A DNA stretch of 64,000 nt from Taxillus chinensis (GCA_023512835.1 CM042085.1:36162324-36226323); one strand, 5' to 3'; shown: positions 33,320 through 45,732, numbered from the stretch's first letter. Numbers and translations are program-made. Notes: a model not told the origin generated them from the letters alone.

Positions 33320-34744
33320 TGTTGGTCCTTGGGAGCCTAGATGGGGGTGAATAGGCTCTTATCTAAACTCTTCGCTCGTCTTTGGCACAACACTTATCTG
33401 GTTAAGAGATAGAATCAATGCGGAAGATAACCAGATAGTGGAAGTGTTTTGTTTTATTATCAAGAGATAATTACAACAAAATAAAAGCAGATTAAAGCTT
33501 GTAAAGCTTTTTGATCTACTACAAAACTCTCTAGCACTCTGTTTACAGTTACTCACACACTAGCCAATTTGATCTCTATAAGCTCTTGTACATGTACGTG
33601 CTTTTTCTCTATATGCTATATCATTTATGTGCATGTTACACCTTTTTTGCTCATATATAAAATATACAAGTGTTAATATATATATCCATCCAACAAAAAC
33701 ATCTTTGGAACTTGTTCTTCCGAGCAACGTGTAGCTTTGACTGTTCCTCAGAAATCTCTCTGCCTTGTTTGCTGCGGATGTGGAGCTCAAGATCTTGGGT
33801 TTGCAAAACATAAGTGTCTTTGTGAGTTCCCAAGTGCAGTTAAAGCTGTGTCTACATATCCATGTGATCCACGTGTAAGATGCTTTAGGTTCTCAACGAG
33901 TTTGTCTTATATTGGGACACAACGAGCTGACGACTTTGAATGCAAAGAGATAAGTTGAAGTAGCATCTTCTTAATCCGTTGTAAAGTTCCTTACTCCATG
34001 TCAATGACGCTCGGATCCTTACTCCATGTCAGTGGTTGCTTACTCCGTGTTAGTTTGATACTGGAATCCACATTCCTTGTCAGCGCTTCCTTACTCCGTA
34101 TGAATGAGAAGTCCAGAGAGCTTACTCTGTATCAGCGCTTCCTTACTCCGCATGAGTTGAAAGACTGGATAACTTACTCCGTATTAGCGCATCCTTACTT
34201 CGCATAAGTAAAAGGTCGGATTCCTTACTTCGCATCACTTTTCCTTACTCCGTACGAATAAAGGACGTGGGTTCTTATTCGCACAAGTCGTTCCTTACTC
34301 CGCATGTATGAAAGACTTAGATTCCTTACTCCGTGTCTTCTTGTGCTTAGTCCACTTGAGTGGAAGACTTACCTTTTTATTCCATGATAACTTTCTCTTA
34401 CTCCATACGAGATGTAGACTAGGATTCTTATTCCACGTCTATTTGATTTAGTCCATTTAAACTTTAAAACGCGGAATCCTTAGTTCGTAGCTTTAAGTGT
34501 TTAGTCTGTATGAATGATCCTTATTCCGCATGAAGTGTAGACTTGGTTATTTACCAAGTGTTGGACAACACTCACTCTTGTCCGGATTAGGATTATGTAT
34601 CCTGTCCTCAGCTTTGCTCTCACGAGTGAAGGTCCAGATTAAGATCATATCTTCTGCAATAACTTAAGATAAAACATGCAATGTCTCAAATCAAATTACA
34701 TAGGATTTTATCCGCATCATCCAAATTCTGGGTTTAATCCAACA
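33320..34744 (-). repeat. copia-5 3' LTR
   Basis: 1425 bp, TGTTGGTCC to AATCCAACA. It matches 53488-53986 over the part present there. Its TACTCCG array (33980-34530) is more degenerate than in copia-2 or copia-4. Confidence 0.9.
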
Positions 34745-34757
34745 ATCTCTCCCAATT
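34745..34757 (-). promoter_or_regulatory. copia-5 polypurine tract
   Basis: AATTGGGAGAGAT on the minus strand abuts the 3' LTR; one purine change from the copia-2/-4 tract. Confidence 0.8.
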
Positions 34758-34892
34758 CTGGATATGCCAAAACCCTTTGTAATCTGATCTGATAAGTGAA
34801 GCAAAAAAATAACATACAGAAATAAAGATAACTTTCATTTTCCGTTAAGTCAGCAACAAAAGTACAATTAAGCCTTAATACAAAATTTTACA

Positions 34893-37019
34893 TTAAGGTA
34901 CATAAGGCTTACTATACTTGAAGTTCATTGTTGCTACCTTCTCTCTAAGCTCCATTGTCTGCTCCATCGTATAATTGTGGATTTTGTTCCAATCTTTATC
35001 CATCGGCAGTAGACGCGATATACTTAGTCATTTCATTGAAAACACTTCCATCCGCATCATGTGGATCACGATCCGCGTATGATGGGAGGAAGGTGACAGC
35101 TGCGGATGGAGAGGACGAAGGAGGAGCTACACTTGAGGAGCTGGGCTGAGAGAAGCGACTGCATTTGGGGATAGTAACTCCCGGAAGCAGTGTAAATGCA
35201 GGCCACTTTCCAGCAGGAGCTGAGGAAGATGCAGGAGGATCAGATGACACTTTGTCCCCCATTTCTGCAGATCGCCGAGGAACGGCAGGAGGTCGAGCCA
35301 TCGTGTACACTAAGTCCGTGAATGAGGTTGACAAGGAATGCACGGACGAGGTGACAAGATCCATCTTTTGCTAGATGGAAGTGGAAGAGTCAGTGAGAGC
35401 GGAGAGGAGTTGGGCACCGAGAGCATCAACCTTGACGGCGATGGCGGTAATTTGGACGTTTTGGGCTTGGGCGTCACAGTCCAGCTGTGCAGAGATCACA
35501 GCATCAGAGTGAACTGTGCCAAAGGAGGCGTGTCCAAGCGCAAACTCTGGGGCTTTGGAGGACTCCCCCGTATGAAGAGGTGTAAGAGTGTATTGAGCGG
35601 AGGAGTCAGCAGCTGGAGAGAGGGGTTGGTCAGCAGCAGCAGCGGAAAGACCACGCGGAGCATCAGATGCATCTGGGGCATCAGAACCGCTTTGACCAGA
35701 AAGGTCAACAACGGGGATGGCCTTAGCAAGAGAAGAGGGTCCAGCCTCAGCAGGGGAAGGAACCCGTGCGTCATGGGCCAGTCCGGAGGTAACAACAAAC
35801 GAAACATCGGGAATGGAGGCCTTCGTAAGGAGGCCGTGGTCTAGGTTCCAGACGATCATGTCCTCTAGGGTTTTGGTGTTGCGAGTGTAATACACCCAGA
35901 GGTCGTTGTCAGGGATGGTGGCTGTGTATGCAAAGCTGAAATGGAACCATAGGTCCGTTATGGTGTTGGAGGGGAGATGGTCGAGGTAGTCTCGTGGTTG
36001 AGGAAGTGGGGGCAAGGGTGCTTCCGAAGGAGAGGTAAGGACATCAGCCACTGCCGCAGCAACAGCAGCAGCAACAGCGGGAGAGTCGGATGAGGGGGCA
36101 TCAGCAGCAGAAAGCGCTAAAGTATTAGCCAGAGGAAAACTTAGCTGATAAGGCCCCGCAACCTCGAATGGGTCGGTGCGAACGCTGTTCTGGGAGCCTC
36201 AGGAGATGGAGGGTGCAGCTACGGACAGAATCCGTGAGGACTGGTGGACAGAGCTGACTTCGGGGGCAGAGCTGTCGGCTGGATCACTAACCGAACTACC
36301 CTGTTATTCCGGTGCAGGCTGGAGGCGGATAGCAGCAGAGGGCTGGTGGGCAATCAGATTCCCATCAGGCATAATATGGCGAAGGTAGAAGGCCTGGGGA
36401 AACGGGATAACGACATGTCCGTTGAAGTGGCACGGACGGAGATGCCAGAAGACGATGCTGAGTATCCACCCAAAAGATTAGTTGTTTGGGTTGTTTCCTA
36501 GCAATCGGAACAAGAAAGTCCCCCAATCCATCAGGAGGCCCGCAAAGAATCCGTACATGGCCAGAAGCAGGTCGTACGGGACGGAGTCCAAGGCTGTGGT
36601 GCGAGCCAGTAGGCACCGGCTCAGAATGGTCGCCATACATTGGTAGCGACCCTGGAAGGACTTCACCTTGTATTCCTTCCCTTTATAAGTGCATCCCATG
36701 GAAGCTTCCATTTGCTCTGGTTCCGGGCAATGATGAGGACTGGAGGGGAGATGAAGAGTGGCGCGAAGGACGTTCGGGGTGATGACAATGGATTCACCCA
36801 TAATGGTGGAACGGATGGAGTCGGTGGTGCATCGGATGGTCCGGTAGAACTCAGCAATGTCATCAATAAGGAGATCGACGGGATTAGAGACCAGGTTGAG
36901 AATGTGGCTTGCTTCTAGGAGTGGGCGAAGTTCCAGAAACCATGCGGAGGATTGGAAACAACGTTCCAATCGACCAGATGGCCGGGATTAATGCCGGAGA
37001 GAGAGGTTCTGGGTGCCAT
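34893..37019 (-). pseudogene. copia-5 accessory gene, Ulp1 core deleted
   Basis: Starts MAPRTSLSGINPGHL at 37019 and has the same N-terminal domain (SNPVDLLIDDIAEFYRTI, YDLLLAMYGFFAGLLMDWG), linker and heptad-like region. A frameshift lies near 36950, with stops near 36478, near 36306 and near 36197. A UAG lies at 35371-35373, one codon away from its position in copia-2 and copia-4. The C-terminus jumps from the residues before the Ulp1 domain (near 35010) to its last ~35 residues (TMEQTMELREKVA, YSKPYVP). About 580 bp holding the catalytic His, Asp, Gln and Cys are missing relative to copia-4. Confidence 0.8.
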
Positions 37020-38510
37020 TGGAAGTGAAAGGATTTTTAGGGTTTGAGAAGATAAAGAGCAACTTCGAAATATGAAAGTGATAAGGCACTCTTGCGTGAA
37101 GGCTTAGGATATATATAGCTGGTCAGTGGATGCCGGCAAGTCTAGGGTTTAAGCCAAAATGAATAGTGAACTGCCTGACAATCTGATGTCATTAGTCTTG
37201 ATAGTTGAGCGCCTCCGAATATAGAGATGACGTGGAGGCAGCATAACCAAGCATTTATGACAGCTGTTTGCCTTCTTCCGGAAAAAAATTTCCCATCTCG
37301 AGACTTACATTTAATAGACCATCATTATTTCTCCTCAAAAATACGCGATGTAAGATAATACATTGTTTATCATAATTTGACAGTTCCAAGAGTCAGGAGG
37401 AATTAAACCAATGATCATCCGGATTAAAAGATATCCATGGTAAGAACATCCAGATGAAAAATAGACCGAATCCGTAGAAATAGGTGTTGTAAGAGAGAAG
37501 TAGATTCCTTTGCTATCTTGAAGTCAAAGAGAAAAGAAGTACCACAACACTTCAGATCCGAGATATCAGACAAGATATATACCGGTGAAAATACAAAGAG
37601 AATTTGAACCTGTAACTTCATAAAGATAAACAAAAAGAACAAAAAGCTTAACAGGTAGAGATTAGTACGGATATGAAACAGATATTCGAAATAAGAACAG
37701 CATAATCCAAACTAATGAAAAACAGAACTTATGCATTAAAATGAATGCGAGACACATACATACAAGTTAACGATCATTTTTACTGAAATCAAAGCATATG
37801 TCAGATAAGAAACACAATTCCGATTCAACAATGCATGCCCAGTCAGATCCAGAAGTGAGAGTTTAGAGGGAAGAGCATCCGAGACATATCAGGGGGTTAT
37901 TACGGAAGTAATAGATGAAGCTTTTGCTCCCCCTTAGATCGTGCGATCCTCTCAGTGATAGACCCCCCCTCAGATAGACAGCCAGGAAAGAGGTGTCGAG
38001 ACATATAAGGGGGGTATTACTTGGGTAATGAATAAAGCATTTTCTCCCTCTTAGATCATGCGATCCCCTCGATGAACATTTCCGGCTTAATAATTTAGAT
38101 CATGAGAAATTACTATCTATCCTTAAGGGAACTCCACTTCAGAAGTTGATCAGACTGCAACTGTGTTTTCATCCACTAGGCATTCCGAGCTAACCCATTT
38201 CATTTTTTCAATCAGGCATGTTAATAGTGCAATCAATATGAAACAGCTTTGAACATGTGGTGATAAATGAAAATTAGAATCATGAAATCCTAAGTAGGTT
38301 TTATTCATATATCTTTAATTATGTTAGCTTAAGCGACTTCAGTCGGGAAATGCAAGCATCCTCCCATATAAAAATATGAGAAAATTATCAGAATATTATG
38401 CATGACACAAATAAAAATGATCAGTGGTAAGAACATTAAGTGTCTAACACTAATCATGAAATACGATGCATGTTCTGAAAAAGATACTGTTGGATGAATT
38501 AATTTAGAAA
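37020..38510 (-). other. copia-5 spacer with repeated polypurine tracts
   Basis: A non-coding stretch homologous to 7008-8715 and 23618-25292. Polypurine-type sequences on the minus strand occur near 37926, 37965 and 38046. No ORF conserved between copies. Confidence 0.6.
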
Positions 38511-38694
38511 CTATGCAGAAAGGTCAAGCATACCTAATTTGAGGAGTAGTTCAGAAAATCTTGCATCAGGTAGGGGCTTGGTGAGTATGTCTGTGAGTTG
38601 ATCATCCGTAGCAACATGTTCAAGAGATATGTGCTTTCCGAGAACATGATCTCGGATGAAGTGATACCTGACTTCAATGTGCATTGTCTTTGGG
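38511..38694 (-). pseudogene. copia-5 RNase H, C-terminal part
   Basis: Encodes HPKTMHIEVRYHFIRDHVL to LPDARFSELLLKLGMLDLSA. Gypsy-1 cuts it between the codons for MHP and KTM, and the preceding residues are at 47922 onward. An apparent longer minus-strand ORF to 38855 is only read-in from the gypsy LTR. Confidence 0.9.
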
Positions 38695-39263
38695 TGTAAT
38701 GACCCGTGTGTAACCCGTGTGTAAGAAGTTAACCACAAACACCTTGGATGTTGGTGCACAAGTTTGACGTAAGAGATGAGCCCAAGAGGGGACTTTTGGG
38801 AGGTGCATGTGACAAGTGATAACGTGCATTTATGCCCTAGGAAGATGCTATGCATTTATGGGGACTTTTGGGAGGTGCTGTTTTGGCAGATTTTGGAGCT
38901 CACTTTTGGTATAGTAGATGGCCTCAAACAATTGGCGTGCAAGAACAAAAGTTTCTTAGAATGAGGTCCTCTATCTACCACAAAAATTTAAGGGCATTTG
39001 GAGCTGCACGTGAATTCACCCATTTCACGTGCAAGCATATTTTTGCTTCTCAGACCTCTACAAGATGCAAGGAGGCTTGGGGTGAAGTTTGAGTGCATTT
39101 GGAGCTGCACGCCAATTGGGGAATTGGCGTTCAAATTGGCGTGCAGGCAGGTTTTTGCATGGTTGCCTTGGTTTTGTCATTCTAATCATCTTTTCCCAAA
39201 GGACCATGTTGGAATTGTGACTATTTTGGTGTGTATGGATGTGGGAAGGTCATAGCTTGTTCC

Positions 39264-39340
39264 ATCAAAACTACGTCGTTTTGATGCTGGGATTCACTTA
39301 ATCAAAACTACGTCATTTTGATGTTGTGTTGTCTATATAA
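39264..39340 (+). promoter_or_regulatory. gypsy-1 LTR core promoter module
   Basis: Two ACGT dyads (39264-39285 and 39301-39322; the second has one G-to-A change in its centre), then TATATAA at 39334-39340. The dyad-to-TATA distance is 11 bp. Transcription start is inferred to be about 30 bp downstream, at the telo-box-like sequence. Confidence 0.6.
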
Positions 39341-39393
39341 GGAGGAGAAGCCCCTCTGTTTTAGGTTTAGGGTTTGTTGCTCCACCAGCCGTC

Positions 39394-39430
<37 letters not shown>

Positions 39431-39908
39431 AGGAGAGCTTCTGGTGGCTGCCGGAGCGTCTTGCGTGGGTGGTCGGAGTCTTGCGTGGAAGCGGGAGTAG
39501 GAGAACATACAAGGTAGGGGTTCTGTTCTTCCTAAATCCTCCTCTGTGCTAGGGTCCTAGGGCAGATTATGGGTTATGTCTGTTTATATATATATATATG
39601 TAATCCATATAGGTGTGATCTCCTATATGGATGTTGGCCTTCAGTGGCATTTTGGTGTGATTCTGTTGTTACATGCTATATGTTCGATGAAATGCCTGTG
39701 TGAATATAGCTGTGTGTATATGCCCATTACATGTTTGGTAATATGTCTGTGTGGCTGGACTTGTGATTTAGTGTATGTATGTATGCTGGTGTTTGTTCTA
39801 TTGCCTGAATGGCTGGGTTTGTGCACTTGTGAACGGGTGCACACCAAGTGTTTGGTTTTATGCTTGAGTGACCGTGGTGTGTGTTGTGTGCATGATTGTG
39901 CTATCTGG

Positions 39909-40035
39909 CCTGAAGAGGCGGTTAAACTACTTTGCCTGAGAGGCGGTTAAACTAGTAACCTGAAGAGGCAGTTAAACTACTTTGCCTGAGAGGCGGTTAA
40001 ATCAGTGGCCTGAAGAGGCGGTTAAACTACTTGCT
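39909..40035 (+). repeat. 50-bp tandem repeat in gypsy-1 5' LTR
   Basis: About 2.5 units of 50 bp (starts at 39909, 39959 and 40009). Each unit consists of two similar halves containing GAGGCGGTTAAA. The 3' LTR has the same array. Confidence 0.85.
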
Positions 40036-40543
40036 TGAGATGTGGTTTGTTAGCCAGTGTGGCTGGGGCTGGGGTTACGCCCACTTGTGTGGAATGTTTT
40101 ATTTTCTTTTTCCTAATACTGTCACGTCACTACACCTGTGCACATGCATGTAGCCGCTAGGAGCATGGGAAGGGTTGGGGAGACTTGATCCCTACTGAGC
40201 TGTGGTTGCTCACCCCTCCTACTGTGTTTGCTTGTTTTCCAGGGACTTACAGGTGTTAGGTGGATACACCAAGGTGGAAGACCTTATTTATTTTACTCTC
40301 TTCCATTTATGTTATTTTTTTATGGGAATTGATGTAACCCCAGTGGGGATGGATTGGAAAGAGGATTTTGTTGTAATAAAGATTGGTTTGGATTGCTTTT
40401 ATGAACATTACTTTCTTGAATGTGTTGTGGATGTTTAAAATGTTAAATTCGGGGTTTGCATCCTAACCCCTTTGCCCTCCGTGTGGGTACAAGGGGAGTC
40501 ACGTACCGGTTTCCTCGGGTTGGAAATCCGGGGCGTTACAATA

Positions 40544-40555
40544 TGGTATCAGAGC
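40544..40555 (+). promoter_or_regulatory. gypsy-1 primer-binding site
   Basis: TGGTATCAGAGC, complementary to initiator-Met tRNA, three bases after the LTR. Confidence 0.95.
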
Positions 40556-40948
40556 ATGGTCTAGTTGGCCCAGGGTAGTGGGCGGACCTAGTTATCCTAA
40601 GTCCTTTGGAGGAGCCTGGAGGGACATGCCTGATCAACATGGTCCTCTTTGAGCCTCCAAGGTGTACTTAGGGTAGTCCAGTCTTGTGGTAGGATTCGCA
40701 TGCATTGGCATTAGGGCACTAGTTGCATTTGCTGTGAATGTGTGCTAAACTGTGGATAAGATAATATGATTAAGTGAAATGTGCAACTCTAATTTGTTTG
40801 GCAATGCGTACTGAACTGTGAAATGTGATGGATACGATGTATGTGTGTAATGTCATGTGATAGTGGAATTGATCAGTGGGGTAGAGGTAGTGACGCGATA
40901 GATTATAAATTTGTTTTGATGTTGTGCTTCTTACTTCGTGTAGTAAGA
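40556..40948 (+). other. gypsy-1 untranslated leader
   Basis: The stretch between the primer-binding site and the gag ATG. I see no ORF of note and no recognisable site. Confidence 0.6.
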
Positions 40949-42205
40949 ATGCCGCCGAGGAGAGTGACACGTGCGTCCAGGGCAGTGGCTGATGAGTCAT
41001 CTGCCCATGAGGGTCTGGGTGCGGGACCGTCCATTGGAGCGCATGCGTTGTTGCTGGCACAGCTACGGGAAGGCATCCGGCTGGAGGTACGAGAGCTACA
41101 GGAGGGACTCCGGCAGGAGGTTCGGGAGGAGGTGCGCCGTGAGATGGCAGCACAGCAGGTGGTGCCACCACCACCACCAGTAGGAGAGCTGCCTCGTGAG
41201 CGTGAGAGTTCACTGGGTGGTGTACCAACTTGTGCAGAGGATGACGTGGTGACACGGTTCCGAAAGGAACAACCTCCGCGATTCAAGGGGGAAGGTGATC
41301 CTGTGGTAGCTGAGCAGTGGTTGAGGCAAATCGAGCATGTGTTCTCCTTTCTTCGCCCCGGGAAGAGGATAAGGTGCGACCGGCACTCGGGCACTGGAGG
41401 GGGATGCTTTGGAGTGGTGGACGAGTGTCGCGAGGAGCCGTGCGGTGCAACTCATGCTTTGGGAGGAGTTCTTGCAACTCTTCCATGATGAGTTCTTCCC
41501 GGAATCAGTGAGATGGCAGAAGAGGGAAGAATTCGGCAGCTTGAAGCAGGGATCCAGGACGGTACCTGAGTATGAGCGGGAGTTCCGGAGCTTGAGTAGG
41601 TTTGCTCCTGAGACTGTGGCAAGGGAGGACCTGAAGGCCCACAAGTTCACTTTGGGCCTTAGGCCAGCCCCTGGCGAGGGGTGGCTATTCTACGCTTGAG
41701 GACCTATGCTGAGGTTGTGGAGACGGCCCGTATAGCCGAGAGAGAGCTGGATGATGGGAGGCATGCCCATCAAGGTCGCCAGTTGCAGAGCTGGCCTGAT
41801 CGAGATGCAGGGTCCAAGAGGCTCAAGACGGAGGAGAGGGATAGTAGTTCTTTTCGCAGTCGGGGTCAGACATCTGTGAACCCTGGGAGGTTCACCTTTG
41901 GCGGCGGAAGACAGGGTGGTCCATCTGGGAGTCTACCTAGCAGTTGTCACTGCTGTGGAGAGCAGGGTCACTTCAAGGGGGAGTGCCCCAAGAAGGACTG
42001 GCAATGCAACAACTGTGGACGAGAGGGCCATTTGCGCCGGGTTTGCAGGAGTGGCAACAGGGGAGCGGGGGGCGTGGCATCCAGCGTGAGGAGTGATGCT
42101 AGCTTCCGTGCACGAGCTGAGAGACCAGCTCGTCAGTGGCAGGCCAGCCAGGCAAGGATCCAGTCAGACCCGACCTCAGGGGAGGCTAGAGCGACAGCAG
42201 GCTGA
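40949..42205 (+). pseudogene. gypsy-1 gag
   Basis: Starts MPPRRVTRASRAVADE at 40949. The retrotransposon gag core (AEQWLRQIEHVFSFL, EWWTSVARSRAVQLMLWEEF, PEYEREFRSLSRFAPE) lies at about 41300-41650. It is followed by two CCHC knuckles, CHCCGEQGHFKGEC (41945-41986) and CNNCGREGHLRRVC (42005-42046). At least three frameshifts (near 41366, 41390 and 41670) break it. The original gag-to-protease transition is unclear, because the protease frame overlaps from 42093. Confidence 0.85.
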
Positions 42206-45200
42206 TGCTAGAGGCAGTCAGGGCGGGAGCCGCCCAGTGAGTGAGCCAACCAGTGGCACAGGCCAAGGAAGGGTGTTTGCGCTGGAGGCGACGTACCAGG
42301 AGGAGGCTGAGCTGCCACCCCCACCAGCTGATGGTGGAGCAGGATCATCGGTGGTTAGAGGTACCCTCTTGATTTCCCTTACGTTAGCTTCTGTTCTTTT
42401 TGATACGGGTGCATCGTGTTCCTTCGCTGCCGAGCTTCTTATTGATGGCTTGGGGTTAGCTTGTGTGGAGGCCGCAAGGCCCCTAGTTGTGGAGTCTCCA
42501 GTGGGAGGCATGATTGAGGTATGGTGTGTGTGTCATGACTGTGTGTTAACCCTAGGAGAGGTGGAGCTGAGTTTTGGCTTGCATGTAATGCCTTTGAGGA
42601 CGTTTGACCTGATCTTGGGTATGGATTGGCTTATGGTTTTCCAGGCCAAGATAGATTGTTATCGGCGGTGTGTATCCTTCGTGACACCTGCAGGGACCTC
42701 TTGCACCCTGCAGGGGGAGTGGGACTGTGAGGCGAGTCGGGCCGGGCCAGTGTTGGACCAGTGGGGTGCCATTACCCACAGGTTGGCAGCCCTGACCTTT
42801 GCTGAGGAGGGGAAGGTGGAAAAGAGGGTGTGGCCCACTGTTGTGGACCAATTTCAGGATGTCTTCCCTGACCAGTTGAGGAGTTTACCTCCTCAGAGGA
42901 GTGTGGAGTTCACCATTGAGTTGGTGCCGGGGACGGGTCCGATTTCCCAAGTAGCGTATCGTATGGGGCCAGCCGAGCTGAGGGAGCTGCAGAGGCAAAT
43001 AGAGGAGTTGGGGGACCAGGGGTATATCAGACCGAGTACCTCACCCTAGGGTGCTCCGGTGCTTTTTGCTAAGAAGGCTGATGGCACACTTCGTCTCTGC
43101 ATCGACTACAGGAAGCTGAATTCAGTGACTGTGAAGAACAAGTACCTGTTGCCTCGGATAGATGACCTGTTTGACCAATTGAGTGGGGCCCAGTGGTTTT
43201 CCAAAATAGATTTACGATCGGGGTATCACCAGCTCAGGGTTAGGGAGGAGGACATCCCTAAGACGGCTTTTCGGTGCAGGTATGGGCATTATGAGTGGGT
43301 AGTGATGCCTTTCGGGCTCACTAATGCGCCAGCGGTATTCATGCATTTGATGAACCAGGTCTTTGCTCCCTACTTGGATTCGTTTGTCGTGGTGTTTATT
43401 GATGATATCTTGGTGTATTCCAAGATCGAGAAGGAGCATGTGGAGCACTTAGCAACAGTGTTGCAAACCTTGAGGGACCAACAGCTGTTTGCTAAGTTTA
43501 GCAAGTGTGAGTTTTGGCTGCAGGAGGTTCACTTTCTTGGCCATGTGGTGTCAGCTGAGGGAGTTAGGGTGGACCCAGCCAAGATTGAGGCTGTGGCATC
43601 GTGGGCGAGGCCAACCAACGTTTTTGAGATTCGTAGTTTTCTTGGCTTGGCAGGCTATTACCGTCGTTTTGTAGAGGGATTCTCTCGTTTGGCAACTCCT
43701 ATGACAGTGTTGACTCGGAAGGGAGTAAAGTTTGAGTGGACTGACAAGTGCCAGCAGGCGTTTGAGGCTCTCAAAACCCGTTTGACCACTGCACCGGTGT
43801 TGAGGTTACCTCGGGAGGATATCCCATATGAGGTGTATTGTGATGCGTCCAGGGTTGGTTTGGGGTGTGTGCTTATGCAAGAGCGCAATGTGGTAGCTTA
43901 TGGGTCAAGGCAGCTGAAGCCTCATGAGCAGAATTACCCTACCGATGATCTTGAGTTGGCAGCTGTCATCTTCGCCCTGAAGAGTTGGCAGCACTACCTC
44001 TTGGGGGAAAAGTTTGTGGTGTTCTCAGATCACAAGAGCCTTCAGTACATCTTTACTCAGAAGGACTTGAATTTGAGGCAAAGGAGATGGGTGGAGTATT
44101 TGTAGACCTTTGACTTTACTCTTGCCTATACCCCCGGGCAAGGGTAATGTTGTGGCTGACGCGTTGAGCAAAAAAGGGAAAGCTGAGGTGGCCGTGAGAG
44201 AGTGGAAGCTAATGGAGCAGTTGGCGATGTTGCAGCTGAAGCCTATTGTTCGTGATGGTGGGACAGTCCTGAGTCCTTTGGTGGTTGTGCCTGAGTTGTA
44301 CCAGTGCGTCCGGGAGGAACAGTTGGGTGACATTTAGTGTGAGGTTCTCCGTGCCCGTATCGAGGCTGGGGAGCTATGTGAGGACTGGACAGAGGGTCCT
44401 AAGCATGAGTTGTCTTTTCAGGGGCAGTTGGTAGTGGCTTCTTCCCTCAGGGATGAGGTGATGAGGGAGTTTCACCAGTCTAGAGTTGTTGTGCATCCAG
44501 GGGGTACGAAGATGTACCATGCGCTTCGGGGACATTTTTGGTGGCATGGGATGAAACGCGATGTGGCTGCCTTTGTTTCGCGGTGCCTCACGTGTCAGCA
44601 GGTGAAGGCTGAGCATCAGCGGCCGGCGGGCATGTTACAGCCATTGCCCATAGCGGAGTGGAAGTGGGACCACATAGCGATGGATTTTGTGACTGGTCTT
44701 CCACCCACCACAGGGAGGAAAGATATGATTTGGGTGATTGTGGATCGACTCACAATGTCGGCCCATTTCCTGGCTGTTTGCGAGCGGGACTCTATTGGGG
44801 CCTTGAGTCAGCTGTACATGAACGAGATTGTGAGATTGCATGGAGTTCCATCATCGGTTGTCTCTGACCGGGATTCGCGGTTCACTTCCCGTTTCTGGGC
44901 AGGTTTGCAGGATGCTATGGGGACCAAACTTCACTTGAGCACAGCCTTCCACCCTGAGACTGACGGCCAGACAGAGAGGACGAATCAGACTTTGGAGGAC
45001 ATGTTACGGGCTTGTGTGTTAGATTTTGGGGGTTAGTGGGCGACTCACCTTCCTTTGGTGGAGTTTGCTTACAACAACAGTTATCAGGCATCCATTGGGA
45101 GGGCTCCTTTTGAGGCGTTGTATGGGCGGCCGTGTCGATCACCTTTGTGCTGGACCAAGGTGGGGGAGACAGCTCTCTTGGGACCACAGTTGGTTCAAGA

Positions 45201-45732
45201 GGCTACCGAGAAGGTTAAATTGATTCGTCAGCGTTTGTTATCAGCTCAAAGTCGGCAGAAATCTTATGCGGATCAGCGGCGGCGACCTTTAGAGTTTTCT
45301 GTTGGTGATCATGTGTTTCTTCGTGTTTCCCCACGTCGTGGACATCGACGGTTTGGGCGAGGTTCCAAGCTATCTCCGCGGTTTATTGGTCCTTTTGAGA
45401 TTCTGGATCGTGTGGGGCCTATAGCCTACCAGTTAGCGTTACCACCGCGGCTGAGTCGAGTGCACAATGTATTCCACGTGTCCCAGTTGCGGAAGTATCA
45501 CCCTGACCCTACTCATGTGATCGATTGGGGGATATTGGACATTGAGGATGACATGTCCGTTGTTGAGGCCCCTATCCATATCCTAGATCGGCGAGAGAAG
45601 CTTTTGCGTGGTCGTGCTATTCCTTTGATTCGCGTGTTGTGGCAGCACCGTGGCATTGAGGAGGAGACATGGGAACGTGAGTCCGTGATGCATGAGCAGC
45701 ACCCAGAATTGTTCGAGGACAAACAATCTTAA
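42206..45732 (+). pseudogene. gypsy-1 pol (PR-RT-RNase H-INT-chromodomain)
   Basis: Aspartic protease DTGAS at 42402-42416. Reverse transcriptase: [24 protein letters not shown] at 43395-43406, [15 protein letters not shown]. RNase [41 protein letters not shown]. Integrase: HHCC finger (HPGG..CLTCQ) near 44490-44600 and core D-D-E ([31 protein letters not shown]). A chromodomain-like tail (LDRREKLLRGRAIPLIRVLW, EETWERE) lies at about 45585-45720. Stops: TAG 43047-43049 and 45034-45036 (both at a Trp position), TAG 44103-44105 (Gln position), TAG 44335-44337; one extra C near 44142. The frame also opens upstream to 42093, overlapping gag. Confidence 0.93.

Larger units (their letters stand above)
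38695..40540 (+). repeat. gypsy-1 5' LTR
   Basis: TGTAATGACCCG to GGGGCGTTACA. From 38817 to about 39285 it is homologous to LTR-B read on the minus strand. It then carries a dyad pair, TATATAA at 39334-39340, a telo-box-like AGGTTTAGGGTTT at 39363-39375, a (GA)n run (39395-39427), an (AT)n run near 39585 and a 50-bp tandem repeat. Confidence 0.95.

Noticed and set aside
38695..38855. Minus-strand ORF joining gypsy LTR to copia RNase H (38511-38855)
   Set aside because: The fusion results from the gypsy-1 insertion; only 38511-38694 is copia coding sequence.
39582..39599. (AT)n runs as origins or regulatory sites
   Set aside because: Simple microsatellite in the LTR leader, length-variable between LTRs; nothing supports a function.
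41210..41650. Antisense ORFs over gypsy-1 gag
   Set aside because: They oppose the recognisable gag core and zinc knuckles and have no family resemblance.
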